Shown: positions 26,201 to 31,775, counted from the first letter of the stretch. The stretch: 64,000 nt of DNA from Acanthosepion lycidas (GCA_963932145.1 OZ010599.1:46433565-46497564), one strand, 5' to 3'. A program made the numbers and translations. The notes: generated by a model from the letters alone, not told the origin.

Positions 26201-29083
26201 ATTTAAGAGGTGCTTCCATGCTCCTCAAAACCTTCCGACCAGAGGCCTTGTTGCTGAATGTAGTTTATCGTCAGAACCAGGACGACATTAGTCTAGAACA
26301 GGAGATATTAATACAGTAAAATCATGGTTTTAAGTATATTCAACTTGTAATAACTTTGTGTATATTGTTTATTTCTAATGTTTTGTTGGTTATCTTGAAT
26401 AAATGTTTCTCTGTAGAAACCTGTACTTAATTGCTCATGACCCATTCACACTGGATTCTTTGCTTTCTTGTTGAGGACACTCACTAAATATGATGAACAT
26501 GTAGCTGAGTGGTTAGAACGTTCATTTTCTGACAATGATACCCGGATTCAAATCTCACCATAGTTGATTTGTCAGGAAGGAGAATAGAAAAGAATACATC
26601 TTCTCACCAGATTTATTTAACCTTTACAATAAGGCGATCATGAGAGAACTATGGGCATGTGGCCAAGCAGTTAGAATGTTCACATTCTGACAATGAGACC
26701 CAGGTTTGAATCTCACCATGGTCGATTTGTCAGGAAGGTGACTTCCTAATGTTATTGGACTGGAGGGGGGTGATCCCAGTGGCACCTTTGGAAAGTGCCT
26801 GAAAACCATACAATGAGTTGACCCAAACCTTGTGAGTGAAATTGAGTAGACAGAACTCTTGGGTTCTGTCAATAGCTGTGCTAGCATGAAGTCACAAATC
26901 AGCTTGAGTGTGCTGGCCTTGTTCAAATTGTTGATCATGCTAGATAACATGCTCTTTTCCCACAAAACTGTAACTAAGGTCTGCTCAGTGGGTTCTGTGG
27001 GTGTTGAATAAACACAAATGTGCCTGAGCAAGTGTCTGCAGTAGGGATTGGCTAGCCACCCTACTAGACAGGTATCCTTAAACACAAGTGGCTAGCTATA
27101 CTACTACTACTACTCACTAAATATGATATCAGATTTGCTTTTTTCTTATTGCCATTACTGTTGGCTGTCAGAAAATATATGGTTTACTGAGAGTTATCTG
27201 TAAATGCCTTCTTCTTCTTTAATCAATTCACCCCAAGCAAGGAAATTATGCCACTAAGATGCAAGGGGCTACTGGGAGTGAAAGAATGAGAAAACTTTAG
27301 AAGGAACTGAAAACCCAATCCTAAACAAGAAACAAGGGATAAACCTCTCTAGACAGGGGAGGAGTGTGAACTGGATGATAGGCAAACCTATCTACTCTTA
27401 TTGAACTTATTGAAACATTTTGAAATAATTTTGGAAAATGACTATTTAGATTTTTCTGAAGCATGAGAAGTCATCATTTGGATAACAAAATGTCAAAATG
27501 AAAATACTTGTTAGAATTTGATACAACTTTATCTTTGACATAGTTACAGCTTCAATAATATTGCATTTGGTTTGCATGAAAATGACTAAAACCATATATT
27601 CATGAGAAACAATGTGTTTACTAGAGAGCTTGATCAATATGAAGGAGTCAAAAAGAATGACTCACAAAATGATTTGAAGTTACTTTAATACTAATTAAAT
27701 GTGAAAATGAAATCATTTTGGAAAGTGTAAAGAAGATATATGAATTTATAAAGGAAAAGGAATTGTGTTAAAGCCTGTAACATACAATTTTTCTAGAAAA
27801 TTTTGAACCCTACTCAGTCGGACATGTACTTAAAATTCTCATCATTTTTCTTAACCTCTGATGATATTTGGTTATTGCTAAAATCAACTAATATTTTAAG
27901 TTAAATGTTTTAATTATCTCAGTCCTTTTTAATTTACATGTTATCAATCTGTTTACACTGAAGCTTTCTATTATTGCTTGCAAATGAATATCACAGTAAC
28001 TGATCAAAAATTGACAGCTTCAAGTTTGCCAAATGTAACAACAACTCAAATAATTGTATATCATTTAAATTTCTGTATTTATGAAGACTAAACAAGCCAA
28101 GTTCAAATTCCAGTCAAGTTTGTTAAATTCATTTTCACACTGATGCCCTTGGGAAAGGTATGAATCTATCTCTTCTCCCACCAGCTATAAGTTAAATTCC
28201 AGGGCTGACTAGGCTCTCTTGAGTAGGTTATCAGTCTATGACAGTATTTCTCAACTTTTTTAAGCAACAGCACACCTAGAAGCAAATGAAAATATCTAGA
28301 TACAATTAACAAAATCTTTAAATATTATGGAATAAAACCATAGATTAAAAAAAAATGGACACAAATACGAACTTACTTTATTTCAATGATTCTATTCAAC
28401 TATTTGTGCAGCTTATTTAGCGTGAAACTTGTGCCTGGTGTATTTGGCGATTTCTTCAATGTTTGTTTGAATGTGTGATTAATTAATAATTCAATACAAC
28501 TTTGTAAAAAATTTGAATTAAACAAAGAATGTTGAATACAATTATATGAAAAAAAAGTTAATATTCATTTATTCAAATAAAGGAAAATTTCAAAAATTTA
28601 AATTAAAAAACTAAAAATACTTTTTAAATATTAAAACAAAGTATTAAAATGACATAATCGAAGAATTGTGAAAAGAATTATTTGAAAAAAAAAGTTTAAT
28701 ACTTATTCAGCTATTCAAATACTAACACTGTACCATTACTACTTCCACACACACACATATATATGTATGCTGTGACAATATTTTGCAGCACACTTAAGAG
28801 GATCACACAGCACACTAGTGTACTATGACACAGTAGTTGAGAATTATGGGTCTAGAAGGAAAACTCTGTATTCAAAATCAGCATGAAGAGGGATGGGATT
28901 TGTCAGGTTACCTTGCTATAGACATACGACAGCTACTACTAAAATTGATAATGTGTGAAAAAATGATAGCAACAGGAAACTAGCAAAAAGTTAAAAAATG
29001 AAATAATTCTAGAAAAAATGAATTTGTTTGTTCAGATTTAAATATGAAAAAAATGAATCAGAAGCATAACAGGAATGCAAATA

Positions 29084-29154
<71 letters not shown>

Positions 29155-29507
29155 TTTATTTAAAAATATGATTCCAACACACTACATAAGAGTTCTCATA
29201 TTTCAAAACAAGAGCCGAAAACTTCAATATAATTATTTGAATTAAATTGAATTAAAGTAAGCTCTGTTCCATCTTCAAGCGAAATTTTTTTTGGGAATAA
29301 CTTATTTCTGAAATTTACATGTTTTAATAGCATATTCATTATTGAAATCAAAATTTCCATGGTAACGGCTAGAGTGATTGTTTGAATTAAATTTATTGAC
29401 AATGCAGTTACATTTAAATTAATCTTATTGTAATATTGTCTTGAATAATTTTATTTTTACAGTCTATGGTTAAGCCAAAGATGTTCAAAATTATCAAAAC
29501 CCAATAA
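2432..29507 (+). CDS. VASH: vasohibin, tubulin tyrosine carboxypeptidase (C-terminal 214 residues, 8 exons; 5' end outside window)
   Basis: Vasohibins are cytosolic thiol peptidases that, with the chaperone SVBP, remove the C-terminal tyrosine of alpha-tubulin. Exons: 2432-2517, 4714-4770, 13558-13632, 18001-18172, 18560-18605, 20781-20860, 23344-23427 and 29463-29507. Together they give 645 nt, 214 residues plus stop, and every junction is in phase. Numbering from the first visible residue, catalytic Cys65 lies in LPIKCLEAVILA, His100 in YRHVVLGIY and Ser117 in ALGLSRRK. The spacings of 35 and 17 residues equal those of human VASH1 (C169, H204, S221). An NYTGTQFFDIKKNRPL segment and the later HKLLKVRIG and NPYSYDYIIW segments also match the family. 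The C-terminus is short: a charged EETEKRIEKHSRVIRKS helix, then 14 residues. The N-terminal exons are left of the window. Confidence 0.95.
2768..3705 (+). mobile_element. non-LTR retrotransposon 3' fragment (LINE family 1)
   Basis: A broken reading frame gives LRLTFSTDIKWNNYME, then SLLFIHALNIATTSGL, then EILGKIQRRICNVICIDLAS, then SLFYKYFQGNCSDELSSLVP. This is the C-terminal region after the reverse transcriptase in jockey-like LINEs. The 3' end carries the family signature TTAGTGGCTTTATTGCCTTG followed by an A-rich tail near 3695. The same tail occurs near 4560, 11320, 27250 and 50560. Confidence 0.8.
3883..3963. mobile_element. mariner-type MITE, copy 1 (MADE1-like palindrome)
   Basis: It starts TTAGGTTGGTGCAAAA, ends with the reverse complement, is about 81 bp long and nearly fully palindromic, with TA on both sides (target duplication). 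It has no coding capacity. The same ends are found at 16138 and 49995. Confidence 0.85.
3964..4365. other. intronic sequence without recognised features
   Basis: AT-rich intron of the vasohibin gene. I see no coding frame, RNA or repeat that I can name. Confidence 0.5.
4370..4595 (+). mobile_element. LINE family 1 3'-UTR fragment
   Basis: The stretch TAGATAGGTTTGCCCATCAT and the end ATTGCCTTGCTTGGCGGG match, in the opposite orientation, the repeat at 27190-27425. It is a truncated LINE tail about 120 bp upstream of a vasohibin exon. It includes a very C-rich run (4529-4543). Confidence 0.65.
4714..4770 (+). CDS. VASH: vasohibin exon 2 in window
   Basis: A 57-nt exon starting with one base that completes Asp and then reading YNYTGTQFFDIKKNRPLC plus GG. 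Acceptor CTAAG, donor GTGAGT. It restores the conserved vasohibin segment that in human VASH1 reads around TGTQFFEIKK. Confidence 0.9.
5160..5241. repeat. microsatellite (CATA)n/(TG)n/(TA)n
   Basis: CATA repeats, then TG repeats, then a run of TA repeats, directly next to the transposon that starts at 5242. Confidence 0.9.
5242..6081 (-). mobile_element. mariner-superfamily transposon with a broken transposase (DDE type)
   Basis: On the minus strand, two overlapping broken frames (5980-5423 and 5702-5352) encode parts of one transposase: a helix-turn-helix-like NITGCLGVNLGTVKKIQKEL, then VWQQDSA (first Asp), then SWLSDNFCNHITP and SPDCNPTDYYVWGAVEQ (the region of the last catalytic Asp). The frame switches just after VWQQDSA. 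The element begins GGGTATGATAGATAAAGTGT and ends with a diverged inverted copy near 6060-6080. The long region between the catalytic Asp residues suggests a DD37D-like (maT-type) group, which is inference. Several frameshifts show it is inactive. A deleted relative lies at 9145-9360. Confidence 0.8.
6079..6188. repeat. microsatellite (ATAG)n and (TA)n
   Basis: About eight ATAG units followed by some 25 TA units and CATA units. Confidence 0.9.
6240..6400 (-). repeat. dispersed repeat with a (TA)n end
   Basis: A block (CGCTAAAGCGTGAAACCCAG, then CACATCTATCCAACC) is followed by a long (TA)n. The same block occurs in opposite orientation at 19895-19965, also joined to (TA)n on the same side of the unit. 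The microsatellite therefore appears to be part of the repeat. Confidence 0.6.
6450..6540 (+). repeat. SINE family C fragment (tail)
   Basis: TTCAAATTCCAGTCAAAGCA and GTGTCCATCTCTTCCCTAAC match the body shared by copies near 18710, 28100 and 29940. Confidence 0.5.
6900..7405 (+). pseudogene. decayed fragment of a multicopy, transposon-like gene
   Basis: Several frames on the plus strand together read FVPEQTTAKAKANVFVRL, then MEKAAWNSFVTVVR, NYVELVETLVKKYGKK, GCRISLKVNILDTQLDKFK, and later EEQGECFQPDILNFECHY. From memory this order of segments resembles uncharacterised proteins amplified in many arthropod and other invertebrate genomes; this was not checked by search. Stops and frameshifts interrupt it (for example at 7168 and 7228). 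It lies in a vasohibin intron, in the same strand as the gene, but does not splice into it. Confidence 0.5.
7800..7960 (-). repeat. SINE family A fragment (minus strand)
   Basis: AATGTTTCAGCCATTGTACA followed by TCTTCAGGTGTTGGTC is the reverse complement of the family A tail (CACCTGAAGAA... ...GCTGAAACAT). Confidence 0.55.
8010..9140. other. AT-rich intron, no recognised features
   Basis: No reading frame with family resemblance, no RNA gene and no clear repeat was seen. An open frame on the minus strand near 8528-8800 has no recognisable content. Confidence 0.5.
9145..9360 (-). mobile_element. internally deleted derivative of the 5242-6081 mariner-type transposon
   Basis: The left part (GATAAATTGTCATCTAAATT) matches one end and the right part (CTGACCCTACTATACTGTGC, then CAATTTACTTATCGCACCC) matches the other end of the element at 5242-6081. 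The transposase middle, about 600 bp, is missing. This is the usual origin of a non-autonomous element. Confidence 0.8.
9361..10040. other. intronic sequence, mostly featureless
   Basis: A short TG microsatellite (9361-9384) is followed by AT-rich DNA with no nameable content. Confidence 0.5.
10044..10212. mobile_element. pogo/Tigger-like MITE, copy 1
   Basis: Starts CAGTGTAACCCGGATATAAG and ends with its reverse complement. It is 169 bp long, flanked by TA on both sides, with additional internal copies of the CCGGATATAAGAGA unit. A second copy is at 19719. CAGT-type ends and TA target sites are typical of pogo-like elements. Confidence 0.8.
10990..11370 (+). mobile_element. LINE family 1 3' fragment
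   Basis: TTTCATGGTAATTGTTCTAA and GCAGCAAGATCTCATCAT match the end of the LINE at 50280-50400. The tail TTAGTGGCTTTATTACCTTG marks the 3' end. Coding sequence is broken. Confidence 0.7.
11371..12450. other. AT-rich intron with short repeat fragments
   Basis: A short stretch near 12040-12090 (ACACTGTTTAATACATAAAA) also occurs near 14110-14150 and resembles a SINE tail near 32020. Nothing else can be named. Confidence 0.4.
12455..12502. repeat. microsatellite (TTA)n
   Basis: About 14 uninterrupted TTA units. Confidence 0.95.
12577..12770 (-). pseudogene. unrecognised coding-like island on the minus strand
   Basis: Read on the minus strand this stretch is open for about 60 codons and looks protein-like, with segments RNDLEMIPFDEYRQLVGDF and SSWYPKISEKFLAQSTLQNL, then TKNPKRFFRGRVSW before a stop. 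It is less AT-rich than its surroundings. I do not recognise the family. It could be a fragment of a transposon, an old viral insertion, a decayed retrocopy, or chance. It is antisense to the vasohibin gene. Confidence 0.35.
12780..13540. other. AT-rich intron, no recognised features
   Basis: Very AT-rich DNA upstream of the vasohibin exon at 13558. No coding signal is visible. Confidence 0.5.
13558..13632 (+). CDS. VASH: vasohibin exon 3 in window (catalytic Cys)
   Basis: Pyrimidine-rich acceptor ending CCCAG; the first base completes Gly, then LMETAKEIIHESLPIKCLEA and VILA plus GT. It carries the catalytic cysteine. The donor is GTATCC, as weak as that of the exon at 2432. Choosing this donor makes the junction read AV-YLTNS with the next exon, as the family requires. 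Confidence 0.93.
13766..13838. repeat. microsatellite (CA)n
   Basis: Interrupted CA repeats with CATG variants. Confidence 0.9.
14095..15045. other. AT-rich intron with (TA)n and a SINE-tail fragment
   Basis: 14100-14150 shares ACACTGTTTAATAAATAAAA with 12040. Short (TA)n runs occur near 14465-14492 and 14984-15003. No gene is seen. Confidence 0.5.
15050..15230. mobile_element. long palindromic foldback element (about 80-bp arms)
   Basis: The left arm (from TTCAGAAAAATGTTTATGAA to TCATCAGATGGATA) pairs with the right arm (TATCCATCTGATGTAGCC to TTCATGAACATTTTTCC) over about 80 bp with few mismatches. The loop is about 10 bases (15132-15141). It has no coding capacity and a (TA)n run follows on the right. 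Confidence 0.75.
15229..15272. repeat. microsatellite (TA)n
   Basis: A pure AT dinucleotide run next to the foldback element. Confidence 0.9.
15298..15720 (+). repeat. composite repeat V with internal minisatellite, copy 1
   Basis: A head (TTTTGAGGAGCATGCAACCA, then GATCCCAGCTATATGGCAAA) leads to several units of about 30 bp around TTACCAGCAATACATTTTTG, then an end (GGCATTAAATGACCCATAAG, GATATGCCGCTAAACAAAC). The same order occurs inverted at 25670-26290 and directly at 34330-34745. The number and sequence of internal units differ between copies. Confidence 0.75.
16138..16204. mobile_element. mariner-type MITE, copy 2 (right end deleted)
   Basis: Begins TTAGGTTGGTGCAAAA after a TA. The palindrome is intact in its centre (TTTTCTCACATG / ATGTGAGAAAACGA), but the right terminal repeat has lost the part complementary to TTGGTGCAAAA. 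Confidence 0.8.
16210..17990. other. large intron segment, no recognised features
   Basis: AT-rich, with only short open frames (for example 16261-16649 and 16896-17105) that have no family resemblance. No RNA gene or clear repeat was seen. Confidence 0.45.
18001..18172 (+). CDS. VASH: vasohibin exon 4 in window (catalytic His and Ser)
   Basis: Acceptor TACAAG; the first base completes Val, then YLTNSFRNVERFAISFNSLF onwards to KELMFKPLVFQ. It contains the catalytic His (YRHVVLG) and Ser (GLSRRK). Donor GTAAGC, phase 0. It is the longest exon and matches the family without gaps. Confidence 0.97.
18560..18605 (+). CDS. VASH: vasohibin exon 5 in window
   Basis: Acceptor TTTCAG, reads SLYDLIMNFQVSYKK plus T; donor GTGAGT. 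It corresponds to the family's LSELVLDFEAAY-type helix. Confidence 0.88.
18660..18695. repeat. microsatellite (ATCT)n/(TA)n
   Basis: Short ATCT units followed by TA units. Confidence 0.85.
18700..18990 (+). repeat. SINE family C, two tandem partial copies
   Basis: The unit AAGTATGAATCCATCTCATC, CCCACCAGCTATGGGTAAA, GTCCTATAGCCTTAGTGGGC, AACTGGTCTAGGAGAAGG is present once completely. Its second half (TCACCTCCAGCTATGGGTAA onward) is repeated immediately after. Related bodies lie at 28100 and 29940. Confidence 0.7.
18990..19081. repeat. microsatellite (TA)n/(CATA)n
   Basis: TA, then ATAC/CATA, then a long TA run. Confidence 0.9.
19719..19856. mobile_element. pogo/Tigger-like MITE, copy 2
   Basis: Starts CAGTGTAACCCGGATATAAG and ends TATCCGGGTTACTCTG, so the right end is slightly diverged. 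It sits inside a (TA)n run, with TA on the left side, and is related to the copy at 10044. Confidence 0.75.
19858..19965 (+). repeat. dispersed repeat with a (TA)n end, second copy
   Basis: A (TA)n run followed by GGTTGGATAGATGTGAGC and TTTCACGCTTTAGCGATG is the reverse complement of 6245-6400. Confidence 0.6.
19970..20770. other. AT-rich intron, no recognised features
   Basis: An internal similarity exists between GGTACACTACCAAGGATCAG (19960) and GGTACTCTAACTATGATCAT (20020), a degenerate tandem pair. Nothing else is visible. Confidence 0.4.
20781..20860 (+). CDS. VASH: vasohibin exon 6 in window
   Basis: Acceptor ACTGAAG; two bases complete Tyr, then CHKLLKVRIGLPINHNPYSY and DYIIWR. Donor GTAAGT, phase 0. 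The segment aligns with the family's HVLKKVKLGQSV...EQIEW region. Confidence 0.92.
21032..21125 (+). mobile_element. possible hAT-type transposon end
   Basis: CAGTGGTTCCCAAACATTTT is a common hAT terminal sequence. It is followed by a 14-bp inverted pair (ATTTGTTCACACCT / AGGTGTGAACAAAT at 21079-21117). The opposite end was not found, so it is truncated or coincidental. Confidence 0.4.
21126..21855. other. AT-rich intron, no recognised features
   Basis: A short duplication (GGAAAAAAAGAACAACACTA and GGAAAAAAACAACACTAAAC near 21782 and 21814) is the only structure seen. Confidence 0.45.
21859..21980. mobile_element. short palindromic MITE in a (TA)n run
   Basis: TATAAAAGTGAACATTGA (21901-21918) is repeated inverted at 21957-21974. 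The 74-bp unit follows a 45-bp (TA)n. Confidence 0.65.
22055..22350. repeat. microsatellite-rich intron ((TA)n blocks)
   Basis: (TA)n blocks near 22057-22073, 22282-22313 and 22324-22350, with plain AT-rich DNA between. Confidence 0.8.
22511..22636 (+). other. possible unassigned terminal exon, not part of the main vasohibin model
   Basis: A strong acceptor (poly-T then ACAG at 22510) precedes 41 open codons in one frame (QIPRTELNDKMEKLLTGRNG and so on, to a TAA at 22634-22636). The frame does not fit the phase of the neighbouring vasohibin exons: from the exon at 20781 the phase-0 reading would stop after five residues. It could be an alternative 3' exon, a pseudoexon or chance. Confidence 0.2.
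22655..22720. repeat. microsatellite (TA)n/(TG)n/(GTAT)n
   Basis: Mixed TA, GTAT and TG repeats. Confidence 0.9.
23158..23249. repeat. microsatellite (TA)n(CA)n
   Basis: About 32 TA units, then about 11 CA units, about 95 bp before the next vasohibin exon. Confidence 0.95.
23344..23427 (+). CDS. VASH: vasohibin exon 7 in window
   Basis: Acceptor TTTTCAG; reads AIVLNIIKLDTEETEKRIEK then HSRVIRKS; donor GTAATT; phase 0 at both ends. It corresponds to the charged C-terminal helix after the catalytic core (family: RKELERHARDMRLKI). Confidence 0.9.
23430..24370. other. intron, no recognised features
   Basis: AT-rich DNA. An open frame at 23752-23949 has no family resemblance. Confidence 0.45.
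24375..24605 (-). repeat. SINE family A, minus strand
   Basis: On the minus strand the B-box-like GAGTTCAATCCC (plus strand 24522-24533) is followed by the family body and a tail (CACCTGATGGAGGACAGATT). The body is diverged from the copy at 2095. Confidence 0.65.
24636..24835 (-). repeat. dispersed repeat related to 1800-1960
   Basis: The reverse complement shares AATCAGCACATGTGCTAGG and TAGAAATAAATACAATAT with 1848-1925. Confidence 0.5.
24840..25665. other. intron, no recognised features
   Basis: AT-rich sequence with a short ATGA tandem repeat near 25309-25330. No gene or named repeat. Confidence 0.45.
25670..26290 (-). repeat. composite repeat V with expanded internal minisatellite, copy 2
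   Basis: Inverted relative to 15298-15720: the end (GGCATATCAACTCCTTATGG) is at the left and the head (GCTCCTCAAAACCTTCCGAC) at the right. Between 25785 and 26085 about nine diverged units of roughly 30 bp (AAATGTATTGCTGGTAAT plus a poly-T spacer) form a minisatellite. Open frames through this array are artefacts of the repeat. Confidence 0.75.
26495..26600 (+). repeat. tRNA-derived SINE, family B, truncated copy
   Basis: Head TAGCTGAGTGGTTAGAACG, ACCCGGATTCAAATCTCACC (B box), GATTTGTCAGGAAGG. The body is missing after that point. Confidence 0.7.
26645..27090 (+). repeat. tRNA-derived SINE, family B, long copy
   Basis: Head GGCATGTGGCCAAGCAGTTA, B-box-like GGTTTGAATCTCACC, then a long body (AACCTTGTGAGTGAAATTG, GCTAGCATGAAGTCACAAAT, TTCAAATTGTTGATCATGC). 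Other copies are at 55195-55600 (minus) and 60840-61095 (plus). The open frame on the opposite strand (26624-27085) is a by-product. Confidence 0.8.
27190..27425 (-). mobile_element. LINE family 1 3'-UTR fragment, minus strand
   Basis: Reverse-oriented copy of the tail (CCAAGCAAGGAAATTATGCC, ATCCTAAACAAGAAACAAGG, GGCAAACCTATCTACTC), matching 4370-4595. Confidence 0.65.
27430..28090. other. intron, no recognised features
   Basis: AT-rich DNA with no coding or repeat signal I can name. Confidence 0.5.
28095..28935 (+). repeat. SINE family C, split by a hAT-type insertion
   Basis: The body TTCAAATTCCAGTCAAGTTT, GGTATGAATCTATCTCTTCT, CACCAGCTATAAGTTAAAT, GGTTATCAGTCTATGA stops at 28241. It resumes at 28850 with GTCTAGAAGGAAAACTCTGT, as expected from the unbroken copies near 18790 and 18930. 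Confidence 0.75.
28242..28849. mobile_element. non-autonomous hAT-type element
   Basis: Begins CAGTATTTCTCAACTTTTTT and ends CAGTAGTTGAGAATTATGG, which is a diverged inverted repeat. Flanking octamers GTCTATGA (28234) and GTCTAGAA (28850) agree in 6 of 8 bases, as expected for an old 8-bp target duplication. The interior is AT-rich, contains a repeated GCACAC motif near both ends, and has no transposase. Confidence 0.75.
29088..29151. repeat. microsatellite (TA)n
   Basis: About 31 TA units. Confidence 0.95.
29463..29507 (+). CDS. VASH: vasohibin terminal exon
   Basis: Acceptor TTTTTACAG; reads SMVKPKMFKIIKTQ then TAA. The stop codon lies within AATAAA (29503-29508). The phase is correct, but this short basic tail has no conserved counterpart, so this last junction is the least certain of the gene. 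Confidence 0.7.
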   Translation, partial: SMVKPKMFKIIKTQ

Positions 29508-29561
29508 AGGATTAGTGACATCAGTGATCATGACAGCTCATTGGAAAGATTTTTAAATAAA
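29503..29561 (+). promoter_or_regulatory. candidate vasohibin polyadenylation signals
   Basis: Two AATAAA hexamers lie at 29503 (overlapping the stop codon) and 29556. The second would give a 3' UTR of well under 100 nt. Confidence 0.4.
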
Positions 29562-29763
29562 GAATTTCAATCTCCAGATTCACTTGTCCTTGATATTTTA
29601 TTTTTTCACCACTGGTGAATGAGACTGATATAAGATTTTGGTTCAAAATAATTCTGTTCCTTAAAGAAATTAATAATATAAAAATATTAATACTAACAAA
29701 TTAATTTTGGTAGCATATTGTCAAACAGCAACTTCTAGAGGTGGTGGTTCTGTTGAAGCTAGG

Positions 29764-29881
29764 GCTTACAGCCATATCACATTGAAACACTGGTTCTTGT
29801 ACAATAACCCAAATTAAGCAATGTTAAGCCTGGTCAGTACTAGACTGGTGACCTCTTGGAAATACTATGTGCTGTAAGCTT
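29764..29881 (+). pseudogene. 5S rRNA-derived sequence (head of a composite SINE)
   Basis: 118 bp run from GCTTACAGCCATATCAC to AATACTATGTGCTGTAAGCT and follow the 5S rRNA order: the complementary 5'/3' ends, then TTAAGCAATGTTAAGCCTGG, TCAGTACTAGACTGGTGACC, TCTTGGAAATACTATG. The length is close to 5S rRNA (about 120). Many substitutions in the internal promoter and the direct fusion to a SINE show it is not a functional gene. Confidence 0.8.
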
Positions 29882-30030
29882 GGATATGTTACTGATGTAA
29901 TGGATAATGGCTTGGAATTGGAAATCAGAGAGCCGAGTTCCAATTCCAGTCAGGTTTGTTATATTCACTTGCATGCAAATACCTTTGGGGAAAGGTATGA
30001 ATCCACCTCTTCTCCCTCCAATTATGTATA
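29882..30030 (+). repeat. SINE family C unit attached to the 5S head
   Basis: A tRNA-like part (TGTAATGGATAATGGCTTGG with B-box-like GAGTTCCAATTCC) is followed by the family C body (GGAAAGGTATGAATCCACCT). A second 5S-headed copy lies on the minus strand at 51955-52130. Confidence 0.75.
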
Positions 30031-30034
30031 ATAC

Positions 30035-31700
30035 ACACACACACTGGCAGATCTTGGGTCAAACCTGATCCAGACGATATGATCCTTGGCACACACCTTC
30101 TTTACCAGAAGATTGCAAGTCAAATGCAGAGCCAATCCTATGCTGATCAATACTGTCACTGGTCAACAGCTGTTGGTTGCTGGCCACCCCGGTCCACACT
30201 TTGCTCCACCCACATTGTGTTTCTTGTTCACAGAGCAGTGGAGATCAAGTAACATCAGTAATTATTGCGCTGGTTATGTAGCGCTGGTTATGAAGGAAAA
30301 AATAACAAATGTTCTTGCAGACAAAATAAAAATGAAAGATTCTTCGGCTCAATTTTTGATTTGATTTGCATAGTTCTTTGTATGACAACTAACACTTTCC
30401 ACTAAAATTTCTATAGTGACATTTGGTCTATTGGTGCTAATTCTTTGAACAAGGTTCAAAGTCAGGGATTCTCTTAGCAGCAAGTCATGTGGATTCCAGT
30501 AGCGCCTTTGTCTGCTCTTTGCCGCTTGTCTCTCATCTCTCTCTGGGTCGCCTAAGCACAGCTTATATTGATTTCAATCCAAGACTGGAGTGAGGCTGAT
30601 GGTATTTGGGGATTTGATGATTTCCCAGGTTTCTGTATCAATTTGAACAAGAGTTCTTTATTGTCTGGTTTGCAATATTAATTATCTTTCCAAATTTGGG
30701 AGAACCATTTGCCCTACTGGTGATGGTTGCAAGTATCAGCCCACCCTTATAACTCATTCCTTCACTTATTTATGCCTCACACCATTACTTCCAGATGGGT
30801 GGAGGTAATTTCTTCTTCCTCCTCCTCTTCATCTAAGCCTGCTGCTTCAGCTGTCTCTTTGACAAATCTGATTTTTAAACTGAGTGGGAGAAAGGGAGGT
30901 TCTTAATTCTAATCATTAATTGTAATTATCTTCATTTTCAATAATGAATTTTCTTGGTCCCAGTCCTGTTTATTTAAGCAGACCTACCAACCTACTATAA
31001 GTAAAATTTGTTTTCATATTTTTTTGCTTAATTGTACCCATGAACCTTTCTGTTTCATATTTCAATTTCTTTTAGTGAAGGCTAAAATTCTATTTCTTGA
31101 TTTGTTTACATTTCCAAAATCAGTGAAGCTATTTCCACTCTTTGACGGGCAAGCATAAATCAGTTTCTCAATTCTGTCTTCATCTTCAAAATTACCAAAT
31201 ACTATAACTCAATTGATCCCTTCTTCCATTTGGTAATCATGAGACATGTTTTCATAACTTCCACTTTAATTAAGCAGACATAAATCAATTTCTCAATTTC
31301 TGCTACTGTTTCCAAAATTCTCAACTAATCTCGAATATACTTTCACTATCCCTTCTCAGACCTTGTATGTTGAAGCCTTCCACATGGCCTCTGATAATAT
31401 CTTTCCCAAAACCAATAAAGTCATTCTTTTCAGATCTGTCTTTTCTTCAAGATAAATTTTCGATAGGAAACCATTTTGTTCCTTCTTTCAGTTTATATGT
31501 TATTCTGTACTTTTAACCCTCTCCATCTCTTCCAGTTCATATTTTAAATTAACTTTTTCCTTTACCAGTGTCATATAATGTCACAATAGGTTAATCAGTT
31601 TTCTGCATCAGTGAAAACAGTAGTTGGTGGTTGGGAGCTAGTTAACATCTGAAAATTATATTGCTTTTGGGACCATTTACACATTTTTGCGTTTTTCTTA
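30035..31700. other. intergenic DNA, mostly unclassified
   Basis: 30085-30570 is less AT-rich and may be an unknown repeat (an open frame at 30086-30364 has no family resemblance). 31145-31330 holds a degenerate duplication (AAGCATAAATCAGTTTCTCA versus GACATAAATCAATTTCTCAA). No gene is supported. Confidence 0.35.
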
Positions 31701-31716
31701 GTTTATTAATAAATAT

Positions 31717-31775
31717 ATGGATTAAATCCAACATATTTTTAAATTAAATATAAAAATATGTTGGATTTAATCCAT
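31717..31775. repeat. perfect hairpin with 25-bp arms
   Basis: 31717-31741 (ATGGATTAAATCCAACATAT...) and 31751-31775 are exact reverse complements around a 9-base loop. Confidence 0.85.

Noticed and set aside
26624..27085. 153-codon open frame on the minus strand
   Set aside because: It is antisense through SINE family B; the same stretch is repeated at 55195 and 60840 without an open frame.
29764..29881. Functional 5S rRNA gene
   Set aside because: Too many substitutions in the internal control region, no clean T-tract terminator, and direct fusion to a SINE body.
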